Positions 1 through 5,602 are shown, numbered from the stretch's first letter. The stretch is 6,066 nt of DNA from Porticoccaceae bacterium (GCA_030741175.1 JASLVT010000088.1:1-6066); one strand, 5' to 3'. Numbers and translations are program-made. Notes: generated by a model not told the origin, from the sequence alone.

Positions 1-115
1 CGGTATAGGCTTTTGATGGCACCGCTAACGTGCTCTCGGCCTGATCAGTAGTATTGTTATCGACATCATCAATAATGCGAGCGACGATTCGGTTATAGTT
101 TTCTGCGATAGTCAT
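1..115 (-). CDS. Probable Rieske aromatic-ring-hydroxylating oxygenase alpha subunit, N-terminal fragment
   Basis: Only the first 38 codons are present; the gene continues past the left edge. The N-terminus reads MTIAENYNRIVARI, followed by TTDQAESTLAVPSKAYT. The TTDQA...VP..AYT pattern is the usual lead-in to the 'YTDP..F..E...IF' segment just before the Rieske domain in one group of ring-hydroxylating oxygenase alpha subunits. The Rieske CxH...CxxH motif and the mononuclear iron site would lie outside the window, so they cannot be confirmed. The ATG at 115 has a GAGGA Shine-Dalgarno about 10 bases upstream. It starts 29 bases after the stop of the ABM-domain gene and on the same strand, so the two are probably co-transcribed with the SnoaL-like gene further upstream. 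The expected role is O2- and electron-dependent hydroxylation of a hydrophobic substrate in the cytoplasm. The family call rests on a short segment remembered from homologues, so it is moderate. Confidence 0.6.
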   Translation of the reverse strand, partial: MTIAENYNRIVARIIDDVDNNTTDQAESTLAVPSKAYT

Positions 116-144
116 GATCTCAGTTCCTCAAACCAATATGGATA

Positions 145-459
145 TTAGCTCTCTGGCAGTTCTAAAGGGCCGGCAGCCGACACATCAAATCTTATAATGT
201 TCATATCTGTGATTGACACAGTCTCGCAAAAGGCGAGAAATTCTAAAATATAAGGCATCTGTAGATGGTTTATCAGAGCGGCTTCATCCTCCCATTGCTC
301 TGTGACCCAGATCACATTTGAGTGGATGATATCCACAGCAAAGCAGTAGAGCAGACAGCCGGGCTCGGTGTGAGTTGGGTCGATGATTTTTTGAGCGGCG
401 GCAATATAAGCGGCGCTGTCTTTGGGATCTATTTCAATTCGTGCGGAGATGGCTAACAT
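145..459 (-). CDS. Antibiotic biosynthesis monooxygenase (ABM)-domain protein, YgiN-like fold
   Basis: This is a 104-residue single-domain protein, a normal size for the dimeric alpha/beta-barrel ABM family (YgiN quinol monooxygenase and relatives, cofactor-free oxygenases or accessory proteins). The strand MLAISARIEI opens the fold. EPGC (32-35) is the common turn before the second strand, and TEQWEDEAAL (53-62) followed by H65 is the family's E-x-W...A...H pattern. There is no signal peptide or membrane segment. An in-frame ATG at 477 would add six residues (MTRGKT). I prefer the ATG at 459 because AGGGG sits 7 bases upstream of it and family members usually begin directly with this strand; the longer start has a poorer AGG 8 bases away. 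The gene lies 149 bases after the SnoaL-like gene and 29 bases before the Rieske-like gene. A role in oxidising or protecting a quinol or hydroxylated aromatic intermediate is only an inference. ABM proteins are diverse and many have no known substrate. Confidence 0.8.
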   Translation of the reverse strand: MLAISARIEIDPKDSAAYIAAAQKIIDPTHTEPGCLLYCFAVDIIHSNVIWVTEQWEDEAALINHLQMPYILEFLAFCETVSITDMNIIRFDVSAAGPLELPES

Positions 460-584
460 AGTTTTACCCCTAGTCATATTAAGTGCCTATCGGCGACCCT
501 GTAGTCTCGTGAGATGGGTCAAGGCTGTCTTTTGAGTGCAGCGTTGCCACACTGCTACTCTTGTTATTTTTTATCTATATTTGT

Positions 585-609
585 GGAAGCGAAGCGATAA
601 AGTGCTTCC
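585..609 (-). other. Hairpin just after the SnoaL-like gene stop
   Basis: GGAAGC (585-590) pairs perfectly with GCTTCC (604-609) across a 13-base loop, and its edge touches the TAG stop. On the minus strand the hairpin is followed by an A-rich stretch, not a T-run, so it is not a canonical intrinsic terminator. It could be an mRNA-stabilising or processing structure between the first two genes of the leftward group. It could also be chance. Confidence 0.25.
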
Positions 610-1049
610 TAGTCATTTAATCCAATATCGCCCGACCCATGCAATGTTGTCAACGTTCTGTGGACAATACGCCATCCCTCTGCAGTGCGCTCTAATCTGT
701 CACTGTACTCCCCCCAGACGGTGAAAATTTCATTTTCATAATCGCCCATGCCCGCATGCATCGCTGACAGGTAGCAGGTAGCAGTTGCCTTATCACCCTC
801 TACTTCAATATTGTAATTGCCTAGTAGATGTTGTGTAACTGCACATTTGGTTAGGAAGCTTTCAATGACATCACTAATCGCCTGTCGGCCCTCAAAGATA
901 CCAATGCCAGTGAAATCGGCTACGGCATCCTCGGTAAATACCTGCTCTAGTTTTGGCCATTGGTGCTTATCTATAGCGGATGCATAGAGATTGAGTACGT
1001 GCTGAATCTCCAAATGATCGGCGAAATTCTGTGGGGTCGTTAATGCCAT
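609..1049 (-). CDS. SnoaL-like / NTF2-superfamily protein with scytalone-dehydratase-like residues
   Basis: This 146-residue single-domain protein has the length and pattern of the SnoaL-like NTF2 group, a cone-shaped alpha+beta fold that often acts as a dehydratase, isomerase or cyclase. The opening helix EIQHVLNLYASAIDKHQW (14-31) leads into VFTEDAVADFTG (37-48), then FEGRQAI and TQHLLGN (72-78). Near the end come the strands EIFTVWGEYSDRLERT and GWRIVHRTL. D27, H74 and H98 fall where scytalone dehydratase carries its catalytic Asp and two His, so the pocket may be catalytic; this is by-eye alignment. The start is well supported: AAGGAGG lies about 6 bases before the ATG. It is the first gene of the leftward group. 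Similar small proteins are commonly found beside Rieske oxygenases, fitting a step acting on a hydroxylated product. It is cytoplasmic, with no signal peptide. The substrate is unknown. Confidence 0.82.
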   Translation of the reverse strand: MALTTPQNFADHLEIQHVLNLYASAIDKHQWPKLEQVFTEDAVADFTGIGIFEGRQAISDVIESFLTKCAVTQHLLGNYNIEVEGDKATATCYLSAMHAGMGDYENEIFTVWGEYSDRLERTAEGWRIVHRTLTTLHGSGDIGLND

Positions 1050-1096
1050 TAAAGGCCTCCTTAAATATGCAATAGCTAGCTAGAGTTGAGACAAAC

Positions 1097-1111
1097 TCAC
1101 TAGACTAGTGA
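1097..1111. promoter_or_regulatory. 15-bp perfect palindrome, candidate operator
   Basis: TCACTAG-A-CTAGTGA is a perfect 7+1+7 inverted repeat. It lies 47 bases upstream of the SnoaL-like start, within the predicted leader or a second weak promoter: a TTGACT hexamer on the minus strand (1118-1113) sits directly next to it. The size and one-base centre are typical of sites for dimeric helix-turn-helix repressors such as the TetR or GntR families. The regulator is not encoded in the window. Confidence 0.45.
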
Positions 1112-1146
1112 AAGTCAAGCAGTCGCTCTAGGGCCGAGTTTTCTTG

Positions 1147-1178
1147 ATTATACTACTTTGGCGACTGAGGGCAGTCAA
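1147..1178 (-). promoter_or_regulatory. Candidate promoter of the leftward SnoaL/ABM/Rieske group
   Basis: Read on the minus strand, a perfect TATAAT -10 box (1152-1147) lies downstream of a TTGACT -35 box (1178-1173). The spacer is 20 bases, longer than the 17 that suits sigma-70, so either an activator helps or the real -35 is weaker. Transcription would start near 1140, giving a leader of about 90 bases before the ATG at 1049. The dyad GACTG-AGGG-CAGTC (1163-1176) overlaps the -35 element. Confidence 0.45.
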
Positions 1179-1188
1179 TAAAAACCAT

Positions 1189-1200
1189 CAAACATGTTTG
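1189..1200. promoter_or_regulatory. 12-bp palindrome matching the PsrA-type consensus
   Basis: CAAACATGTTTG is a perfect palindrome that can be written CAAAC-N2-GTTTG. That form fits the (G/C)AAAC-N2-4-GTTT(G/C) pattern described for PsrA, a TetR-family fatty-acid-responsive regulator of pseudomonads. It lies between the divergent promoters, so it could act on either side. The motif is short, so a chance match is quite possible and no regulator is visible nearby. Confidence 0.35.
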
Positions 1201-1235
1201 TTATTTACGTAGTCGATTGGCTGAGGTAACATTGA

Positions 1236-1266
1236 TTGAAATGGGAGGTCAGTTGACCTCGATAAT
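1236..1266 (+). promoter_or_regulatory. Candidate promoter of the MDR reductase with a dyad in a 19-base spacer
   Basis: TTGAAA (1236-1241) and GATAAT (1261-1266) are separated by 19 bases. The spacer contains the perfect inverted repeat GAGGTCA-GT-TGACCTC (1245-1260), which ends exactly where the -10 begins. A 19-20 base spacer holding a dyad is the hallmark of promoters controlled by MerR-family regulators, although a simple repressor operator would also fit. Transcription would begin near 1273, giving a leader of about 19 bases to the ATG at 1292. This also argues against translation starting upstream of 1292. Confidence 0.45.
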
Positions 1267-1291
1267 AATTACTAATTACGGATCCAAGTCT

Positions 1292-2308
1292 ATGTCACAA
1301 ATGAATACTCGTGTTTTATTGGCTCGCAGGCCAGCGGACCAAATGGTCGCTGCTGATTTTGCAGTGGATACTCAGCCTCTCGGCACTGTGGGAGAAGGTC
1401 AATTTATGATCAAAAACCGCTATTTGTCTCTGGATGCGGGTTTTCGCCAATGGATGAATGAGGGGTCGGGAGATAACTATTTGGCGTCGATGCCTTTAGG
1501 CGAGCCGGTGCAAAGTATCGTCTTAGGCGATGTGGTGGAATCCCGCAATGCCGACTACCCGGTGGGCAGTATTGTGATGGGCAGAACAGCCTGGGAACAA
1601 TACAGCATCGCCGATGGTTCTGATCTAATGAGTATTTTACAGCCTGATGATGGCATTGAGGTGCATGAGTATCTCTGTAGTTTGGGTCCATCGGGAATGA
1701 CGGCTTATTTTGGCATTATGGACATAGGACAGCCGAAACAGGGCGATGCGTTTGTGATCAATGCGGCAGCTGGTGGTATAGGCTGTATTGCAGGGCAGAT
1801 TGCAAAAGCGGAAGGATGCACTACTGTAGGCATCGCCGGTGGCAGTGCGAAATGCGATTGGTTAAAAGATACCTTGGGTTACGATCAGGTAATCGATTAT
1901 AAAGCTGCGTCATCGCTTGAGGAGCAATTGCAACAGGCAACACCCAATGGCATAGATATTGTTTATGACAATGTGGGTGGTTCCATGCTCAGCACGATGT
2001 TGGGGCATTTGGCCGAAAATTCTCGGATTATTCTCTGTGGTGCGGTCTCCCAATACGACAAAGAGGGTGGCCATGATGCGGTGGGCAACATGTGGGAATT
2101 GATCACCAAGCGGGCTAGAGCAGAGGGTTTTATGTTCTCTGACTATATTGATCGCTATCCAGAAGCGATTGACTATATCACTAACATGCTTAAGGCAGGC
2201 ACTTTGGTGAGCCCTGTAAATTGGTCGGAGGGCATAGAGTCAACCGGTCAGGCGTTTGTTGATATGCTAGCAGGTGAGAATTTTGGTAAATGCCTAATTA
2301 GATTGTAG
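1292..2308 (+). CDS. NADP-dependent MDR-family oxidoreductase, CurA / leukotriene-B4-dehydrogenase-like
   Basis: This 338-residue protein belongs to the zinc-independent medium-chain dehydrogenase/reductase branch. That branch includes curcumin reductase CurA and prostaglandin/alkenal reductases, which reduce the C=C bond of alpha,beta-unsaturated carbonyls with NADPH. An N-terminal GroES-like domain (NRYLSLDAGFRQWM, about 42-55) is followed by the Rossmann nucleotide site AAAGGIG (158-164). Further family marks are GIAGGSAKC (180-188), YDNVGG (225-230) and CGAVSQY (249-255), and it ends in the typical ENFGKCLIRL. Zinc-ligand motifs are absent, as expected. The frame is open back to a TTG at 1217, but I choose the ATG at 1292: the extra 25 residues have no family counterpart and overlap the predicted promoter dyad. 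The Shine-Dalgarno is weak (GGA about 9 bases upstream), and an ATG at 1301 is a second choice. It is transcribed away from the Rieske group and closed by a terminator. Its substrate is unknown; an enone from the same pathway is plausible. Confidence 0.9.
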   Translation: MSQMNTRVLLARRPADQMVAADFAVDTQPLGTVGEGQFMIKNRYLSLDAGFRQWMNEGSGDNYLASMPLGEPVQSIVLGDVVESRNADYPVGSIVMGRTAWEQYSIADGSDLMSILQPDDGIEVHEYLCSLGPSGMTAYFGIMDIGQPKQGDAFVINAAAGGIGCIAGQIAKAEGCTTVGIAGGSAKCDWLKDTLGYDQVIDYKAASSLEEQLQQATPNGIDIVYDNVGGSMLSTMLGHLAENSRIILCGAVSQYDKEGGHDAVGNMWELITKRARAEGFMFSDYIDRYPEAIDYITNMLKAGTLVSPVNWSEGIESTGQAFVDMLAGENFGKCLIRL

Positions 2309-2345
2309 TTGCGATAGCACTTACTTGAAACGCCTCGGCATATGC

Positions 2346-2384
2346 CAGCACCCTTCATCGTCTCTCGAAGGCTGTTGTTTTCTT
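2346..2384 (+). terminator. Rho-independent terminator after the MDR reductase
   Basis: CAGCACCCTTC (2346-2356) pairs with GAAGGCTGTTG (2367-2377). The 11-base stem has one G-U pair and one C-C mismatch, with a 10-base loop. It is followed immediately by TTTTCTT. It lies 37 bases past the MDR stop, so the downstream hydrolase gene probably has its own promoter. A GATAAT box at 2429-2434 is a possible -10, without a convincing -35. Confidence 0.75.
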
Positions 2385-2484
2385 ATCACTGCTGTCGTTG
2401 AGGTGGAGTTTAAGAGTAGATTTTGATGGATAATCGTTAATTAGATCTGAACCTACGCCTTACCCGTTACTAGGAGAAAAAATT

Positions 2485-3414
2485 ATGCCCCTGGAGCCCG
2501 TCACTGCCGCTATCCTGCAGGCCATGGCTGAAGCTGATATACCTGAGTATCACCAATTACCTGTGGCCGAGAGTCGCGCTATTTACACGCAATCACAGTC
2601 AGTGCCACCAACGGTAGAGGTATACAGTGTCGAGGACAGCGTTGTTGATGGACCTCTGGGCGAGATTCCGGTGCGAATCTATCGTGCTCATGCGGGTCAG
2701 GCACCGGTGCATGTTCATTATCATGGCGGTGGTTGGGTATTGGGGAATCTGGTTACCCATGATGCCGACTGCCGCGAAATCTGTGTCGCCTCTGGATGTA
2801 TTGTCATTGCTGTCGACTACCGTTTGGCGCCAGAACATCCTTTCCCCGCGGGTTTGAATGACTGTTATGCGGTTGCTTGTTGGGCGTCTTCGGCAGAGAC
2901 TGAATTAAATGCAAGGCCGGGACCAATCAGCGTGGGTGGTGACTCTGCCGGCGCAAATTTGGCGGCTGCAGTGGCACTGATGGCGCGTGATAAGGCTGGC
3001 CCTGAACTGGCTTTTCAGCTGCTGATTTATCCCATTACCGAACCCAGTATGTCTAGTCTGTCTTATCAGGAAAATGGCGAAGGCTATCTGTTAACAAAAA
3101 CCATGATGAACTGGTTTTGGGATAATTATTGTCCAGATCAGGAGCAGCGGCAGCACCCTCTTGTCAGTCCTCTACTGGCGCCAGATCTTGCTGATTTACC
3201 GCCTGCTTTATTAATCACGGCAGAATATGATCCTCTTAGAGATGAGGGAGAGGCTTATGCCAAACGATTAGCGGAAGCCGGAGTAGAGGTTGAGATGCGC
3301 CGTTTCGATGGTTTTATTCATGCCTTTTTCTCGCTTGTTGCAACAATCGAGGCCGCTCGTGAGGCGGTTGATTTGGTAGGCGGAACTCTGCGCCGAGCCC
3401 ATGGTAGCCATTAG
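2485..3414 (+). CDS. Alpha/beta hydrolase, hormone-sensitive-lipase (family IV) esterase
   Basis: This 309-residue protein has every landmark of bacterial family IV (HSL-like) carboxylesterases. HGGGW (80-84) forms the oxyanion hole. DYRLAPEHPFPA (111-122) is the conserved strand-loop. GDSAG (152-156) places the nucleophile at S154, and YDPLRDEG puts the acid at D249. FIHAFF supplies H279, so the catalytic triad is intact. The N-terminal 50 or so residues form the variable cap. There is no signal peptide, so it is probably cytoplasmic and hydrolyses short- to medium-chain esters or lactones. The ATG is preceded by AGGAG with 8 bases of spacing, a strong site. It sits on the same strand as the MDR gene but beyond a terminator, and it ends 58 bases from the convergent dehydrogenase gene. 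A role in opening an ester or lactone made by the neighbouring oxygenases is inference. Confidence 0.93.
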   Translation: MPLEPVTAAILQAMAEADIPEYHQLPVAESRAIYTQSQSVPPTVEVYSVEDSVVDGPLGEIPVRIYRAHAGQAPVHVHYHGGGWVLGNLVTHDADCREICVASGCIVIAVDYRLAPEHPFPAGLNDCYAVACWASSAETELNARPGPISVGGDSAGANLAAAVALMARDKAGPELAFQLLIYPITEPSMSSLSYQENGEGYLLTKTMMNWFWDNYCPDQEQRQHPLVSPLLAPDLADLPPALLITAEYDPLRDEGEAYAKRLAEAGVEVEMRRFDGFIHAFFSLVATIEAAREAVDLVGGTLRRAHGSH

Positions 3415-3472
3415 AGTTTGTGATGATGTTTGAGAGTTCAATATTATTACTCTTTGCAACCAAGGGTGCGAG

Positions 3473-4303
3473 TTAAATACTGAGCCGCTTGGGATTATTA
3501 GGTAGGTATCTTTGGAATCCCAAGTCAATAACTGACTTTAAGCTGTCTACGGTTGCAAGGGTCATTGTAGGCTCTATGCCAAGATCCTCCAGTAATTCAG
3601 CTGAACATATCATCTCATGCAGTCGCCGATGGGCATGCGGTTCCGTGCCAGTGACAAGACGATTGATTAATAGTTTATCGGCTCGAGTGATTTCATCGAT
3701 AAGATTCTGCCACAACCATTCACTGCAATTGGCAGCCTCACCAGCGCGCATTGACTCAATGATGATTGCGGCTAACCCTTTCATCATCACGCTGCGCAGT
3801 AATTTTCTGGTAGCTGCTTCTCCGGCATTCCCATCAAGTCGAGTTATCGGCATTTCAAGAGGAGCAAAGAGCTGTTCAAATCGTTTGGCACCAGATCCTG
3901 ACACAGTAACTGGTGTTCGCAAACCTCTGCCTGGCACTACCGTCATCAATGCGACATCGACGAAATCAAAACCATGATTCTTGGCTAACTCTGCCATTGC
4001 CAACTTTGCCGTGGCAGAGTTAGTAGAAAAATCTGCATAAAGTGCGGTTGCAGGGATCGTCTCTATCGCCTGCTCTATGGCCTTTGGTGCATCATCGCCA
4101 GCTGTCAGTCCGATAATAACGTCGGCACTTGCCACGGCTTCATGTGGCGTATGTACTCGACTAACGCCAGCAGGCGTTGGAACATCCTTGGGGTCATAGG
4201 CGGTGACACTGATGCCAACCTTTTGTAGGTCCATCGCAATCAGAGTGCCCGCTTCACCGAGACCAAATAGTGCGATATTGTTGAGTGTTTTAGGAGGCTG
4301 CAT
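3473..4303 (-). CDS. NAD(P)-dependent dehydrogenase, beta-hydroxyacid-dehydrogenase-like with DUF1932-type C-terminus
   Basis: This 276-residue protein starts with a Rossmann fold. GLGEAG (14-19) is the dinucleotide loop, and AYDPKD places D37 at the end of the second strand, which suggests preference for NAD over NADP. DFSTNS (91-96) matches the substrate-binding segment seen in 3-hydroxyisobutyrate and 6-phosphogluconate dehydrogenase relatives. GNAGEAATRK (158-167) supplies the likely catalytic lysine K167. The helical second half, with LEDLGIEPTMTLATVDSL, resembles the DUF1932 C-terminal domain. The reaction would be oxidation or reduction of a beta-hydroxy acid or similar substrate; the substrate cannot be named. 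The ATG at 4303 is the only workable start, because an in-frame TAA lies six codons upstream (4319-4321). No clear Shine-Dalgarno is present, only GGCC, so translation may be weak. It converges with the hydrolase and lies downstream of the GST gene on the same strand, separated from it by two hairpins. Confidence 0.87.
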   Translation of the reverse strand: MQPPKTLNNIALFGLGEAGTLIAMDLQKVGISVTAYDPKDVPTPAGVSRVHTPHEAVASADVIIGLTAGDDAPKAIEQAIETIPATALYADFSTNSATAKLAMAELAKNHGFDFVDVALMTVVPGRGLRTPVTVSGSGAKRFEQLFAPLEMPITRLDGNAGEAATRKLLRSVMMKGLAAIIIESMRAGEAANCSEWLWQNLIDEITRADKLLINRLVTGTEPHAHRRLHEMICSAELLEDLGIEPTMTLATVDSLKSVIDLGFQRYLPNNPKRLSI

Positions 4304-4404
4304 AGTTAAAGGCCATGATTACTTTATGGTGGGTATTAAGATTCTTTTTACTGTGTTGTCCCTATCCATTGGAAGGTGTTTGTAACACTCAAAGTTGCAG
4401 GACA

Positions 4405-4431
4405 AAGGCGAAAAAACAACATTTTCGCCTT
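4405..4431 (-). terminator. Strong hairpin between the GST and dehydrogenase genes, likely terminator
   Basis: AAGGCGAAAA (4405-4414) pairs perfectly with TTTTCGCCTT (4422-4431) around a 7-base loop. It lies 90 bases beyond the GST stop on the minus strand. The AT-rich outer arms resemble a bidirectional terminator, but neither strand has a clean T-run right after the stem (TTTG on the minus strand, AATTAT on the plus strand). A termination role is likely but not certain. The alternative is an attenuator or RNA-stabilising stem upstream of the dehydrogenase gene. Confidence 0.5.
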
Positions 4432-4440
4432 AATTATAAG

Positions 4441-4461
4441 CATGACCCCGAAAATGTCATG
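4441..4461. other. Second small hairpin or dyad beside the terminator-like stem
   Basis: CATGAC (4441-4446) and GTCATG (4456-4461) form a perfect 6-base stem with a 9-base loop, only 9 bases from the larger hairpin. The pair could form a tandem structure in the GST 3' untranslated region, or this could be a protein-binding dyad. The rest of the 217-base gap (4304-4520) shows no credible gene. Confidence 0.3.
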
Positions 4462-4520
4462 AAGTGTATCTATTTGGGGTATCTTTTATTTATTTTTCGA
4501 GCATCATTAGGAGAGATTGG

Positions 4521-5288
4521 TTAGCCACCAAATCCAGGCCACCATTTTAATACGCCCTGATTAAAACTCTCCCGTTCGGCAATCCGATGAGACCAGTCCT
4601 CAATGGCGGGGTATTGGTCAAAGGAGAAATCCGCGCGAACCAAAGTGAAATGGAGTGGCATCCAGGTAATATCAGCGAGAGAAAATTTGTTCTCAACCAG
4701 CCAATCGGCATGAGTGAGTATTTTTTCCGCCTTGGCAAAACAGTCATTAAGAATCCCTGTAGCTCTGTCTACATCTTGTTGAGTAAAGCCTGTCTCGCTA
4801 TTGCTTTTGCTATGGAAGTCGAGAAGCTCTGTATCCGTTTGTAATTCTCTATAGGCTTGTTTCTGTTCTTCAGATTGACTCATCTTACCTTGCACCTGAT
4901 GAAAGTAAATATAAGTCTTAACTGCGCCAATATGATTGTTTACCGCCAGTTTCATCCATGCATACATGTCTCTTAGACCTGCGTCTGATGTGGGTCTGAG
5001 AGAGGGTACGGGAAATTTTCGATCGAGATGGTCGATGATATCGTCTGATTCTGTGATAACCACACCATCCTCCACTAATACCGGTACCAGACCTTTAGGA
5101 TTGATACCAAAATACTCAGGCGTGAGATTTTCTTTTTTAAATAGATCGATATGGTGACTGATCCAGGGAAGTTTTTTCTCTTCTAATGTTAAACGTACGC
5201 GCATGGAGCAATTAGAGACACCAGCATGAAAAAGATGAAGTCCTTTAAGATCTAAAACTTCTTTATTAGTGGGTGTAACGATGCCCAT
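4521..5288 (-). CDS. Glutathione S-transferase family protein
   Basis: This 255-residue cytosolic GST has a thioredoxin-like N-terminal domain and an all-helical C-terminal domain. LHLFHAGVSNCSMRVRL (17-33) is the first strand and active-site loop. S25, C27 or S28 could activate glutathione, and I cannot tell which by eye. GLVPVLV (66-72) carries the cis-proline P69. TES (79-81) is the gamma-glutamyl-binding E80/S81 pair. FSLADI (202-207) is the C-terminal N-capping box with D206. The last residues, KWWPGFGG, are tryptophan- and glycine-rich. The start is supported by GGAG 7 bases before the ATG. The protein could conjugate glutathione to an electrophile, isomerise an intermediate or cleave an ether as LigE/LigF-type enzymes do, but no subclass is assured. 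It diverges from the TonB receptor across a long gap, and a Fur-like site lies upstream. Confidence 0.9.
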   Translation of the reverse strand: MGIVTPTNKEVLDLKGLHLFHAGVSNCSMRVRLTLEEKKLPWISHHIDLFKKENLTPEYFGINPKGLVPVLVEDGVVITESDDIIDHLDRKFPVPSLRPTSDAGLRDMYAWMKLAVNNHIGAVKTYIYFHQVQGKMSQSEEQKQAYRELQTDTELLDFHSKSNSETGFTQQDVDRATGILNDCFAKAEKILTHADWLVENKFSLADITWMPLHFTLVRADFSFDQYPAIEDWSHRIAERESFNQGVLKWWPGFGG

Positions 5289-5321
5289 AGATATGCTCCG
5301 TGAGTAGATTATCAGTAATAA

Positions 5322-5339
5322 TGAAACGCATTAGTTTCA
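5322..5339. promoter_or_regulatory. Inverted repeat upstream of the GST gene, candidate operator
   Basis: TGAAAC-GCATTA-GTTTCA is a perfect 6+6+6 inverted repeat 33 bases upstream of the GST start codon, where a repressor would block transcription. The half-site GAAAC resembles PsrA half-sites, but the 6-base spacer is longer than that consensus allows. Confidence 0.4.
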
Positions 5340-5367
5340 ATTGCGCTTTATAGTAATTAAATAGCCT

Positions 5368-5386
5368 TTAAATGATAATCATCCAC
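5368..5386. promoter_or_regulatory. Fur-box-like site
   Basis: The core AATGATAATCAT (5371-5382) matches 12 consecutive positions of the classical 19-bp Fur box, and the full site matches 13 of 19. The match is good at the centre and poor at both flanks. It lies about 80 bases upstream of the GST gene and about 410 upstream of the TonB-receptor start. Iron control of the GST gene is therefore at least as likely by position as control of the receptor, unless the receptor has a long leader. Confidence 0.4.
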
Positions 5387-5396
5387 TCAGCGTACA

Positions 5397-5421
5397 TATT
5401 GATCGCGATATACGGTCAATA
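5397..5421. promoter_or_regulatory. Imperfect 9+7+9 inverted repeat
   Basis: TATTGATCG (5397-5405) and CGGTCAATA (5413-5421) are inverted copies with a single mismatch around CGATATA. It lies 10 bases beyond the Fur-like site. The 25-bp size suits a dimeric helix-turn-helix regulator. TATTGA recurs at 5445 and 5619. Confidence 0.35.
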
Positions 5422-5473
5422 GAATATCCTCGATATCACTGTTGTATTGATTGAGATATTTTCGCTCGAGCCA

Positions 5474-5487
5474 TGTCTATTTAGACA
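5474..5487. promoter_or_regulatory. 14-bp perfect inverted repeat
   Basis: TGTCTA-TT-TAGACA is a perfect 6+2+6 dyad. It is isolated in the middle of the gap, about 310 bases from the receptor start, with no promoter element recognisable beside it. Confidence 0.3.
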
Positions 5488-5581
5488 AAACCAGAGCAAC
5501 TATTGTCCTTCCTATAACGCCATCGAGATTTGGTAAAAGCCCGTAGTCATAACGTTTTTGCACTATGCAGACCTCCAAATT

Positions 5582-5602
5582 ATCGACCTATGATAGGTCG
5601 AT
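5582..5602. promoter_or_regulatory. 21-bp perfect inverted repeat, strongest dyad in the gap
   Basis: ATCGACCTA-TGA-TAGGTCGAT is a perfect 9+3+9 repeat. The 3-base centre favours an operator read as DNA over a terminator, and no T-run follows. Further copies of the half-site flank it: GACCTC at 5570-5575 and GAGGTT at 5603-5608. The AGGTC core also occurs in the dyad upstream of the MDR gene (1245-1260), in the opposite arrangement. Confidence 0.5.

Noticed and set aside
460..477. Six-residue longer start of the ABM-domain protein
   Set aside because: The ATG at 459 has a better Shine-Dalgarno (AGGGG) and matches the usual family start. The longer form cannot be fully excluded.
495..520. GACCC...GGGTC hairpin with an inner TCTC-GT-GAGA stem upstream of the ABM gene
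   Set aside because: The two stems are joined by unequal loops (5 and 1 bases) and no T-run follows, so I do not call it a terminator or riboswitch.
536..724. 62-codon plus-strand frame overlapping the SnoaL-like gene end
   Set aside because: It is largely antisense to a supported gene, with no domain and no ribosome-binding site.
1217..1291. N-terminal extension of the MDR reductase from a TTG codon
   Set aside because: The extra 25 residues do not resemble the family's N-terminus, and the stretch contains the candidate promoter and a perfect dyad. The ATG at 1292 fits the family length better.
3433..3453. AGAGT...ACTCT stem between the convergent hydrolase and dehydrogenase genes
   Set aside because: It is only five AT-rich pairs with an 11-base loop and too weak to call as a terminator, although the position would suit one.
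3489..3977. 162-codon plus-strand open frame
   Set aside because: It lies wholly opposite the well-supported dehydrogenase gene, has no recognisable domain and no proper ribosome-binding context. It is a shadow frame.
4315..4524. 69-codon plus-strand frame in the gap before the GST gene
   Set aside because: It has a Trp/Cys-rich start with no family resemblance, contains the terminator-like hairpin, and lacks a clear ribosome-binding site.
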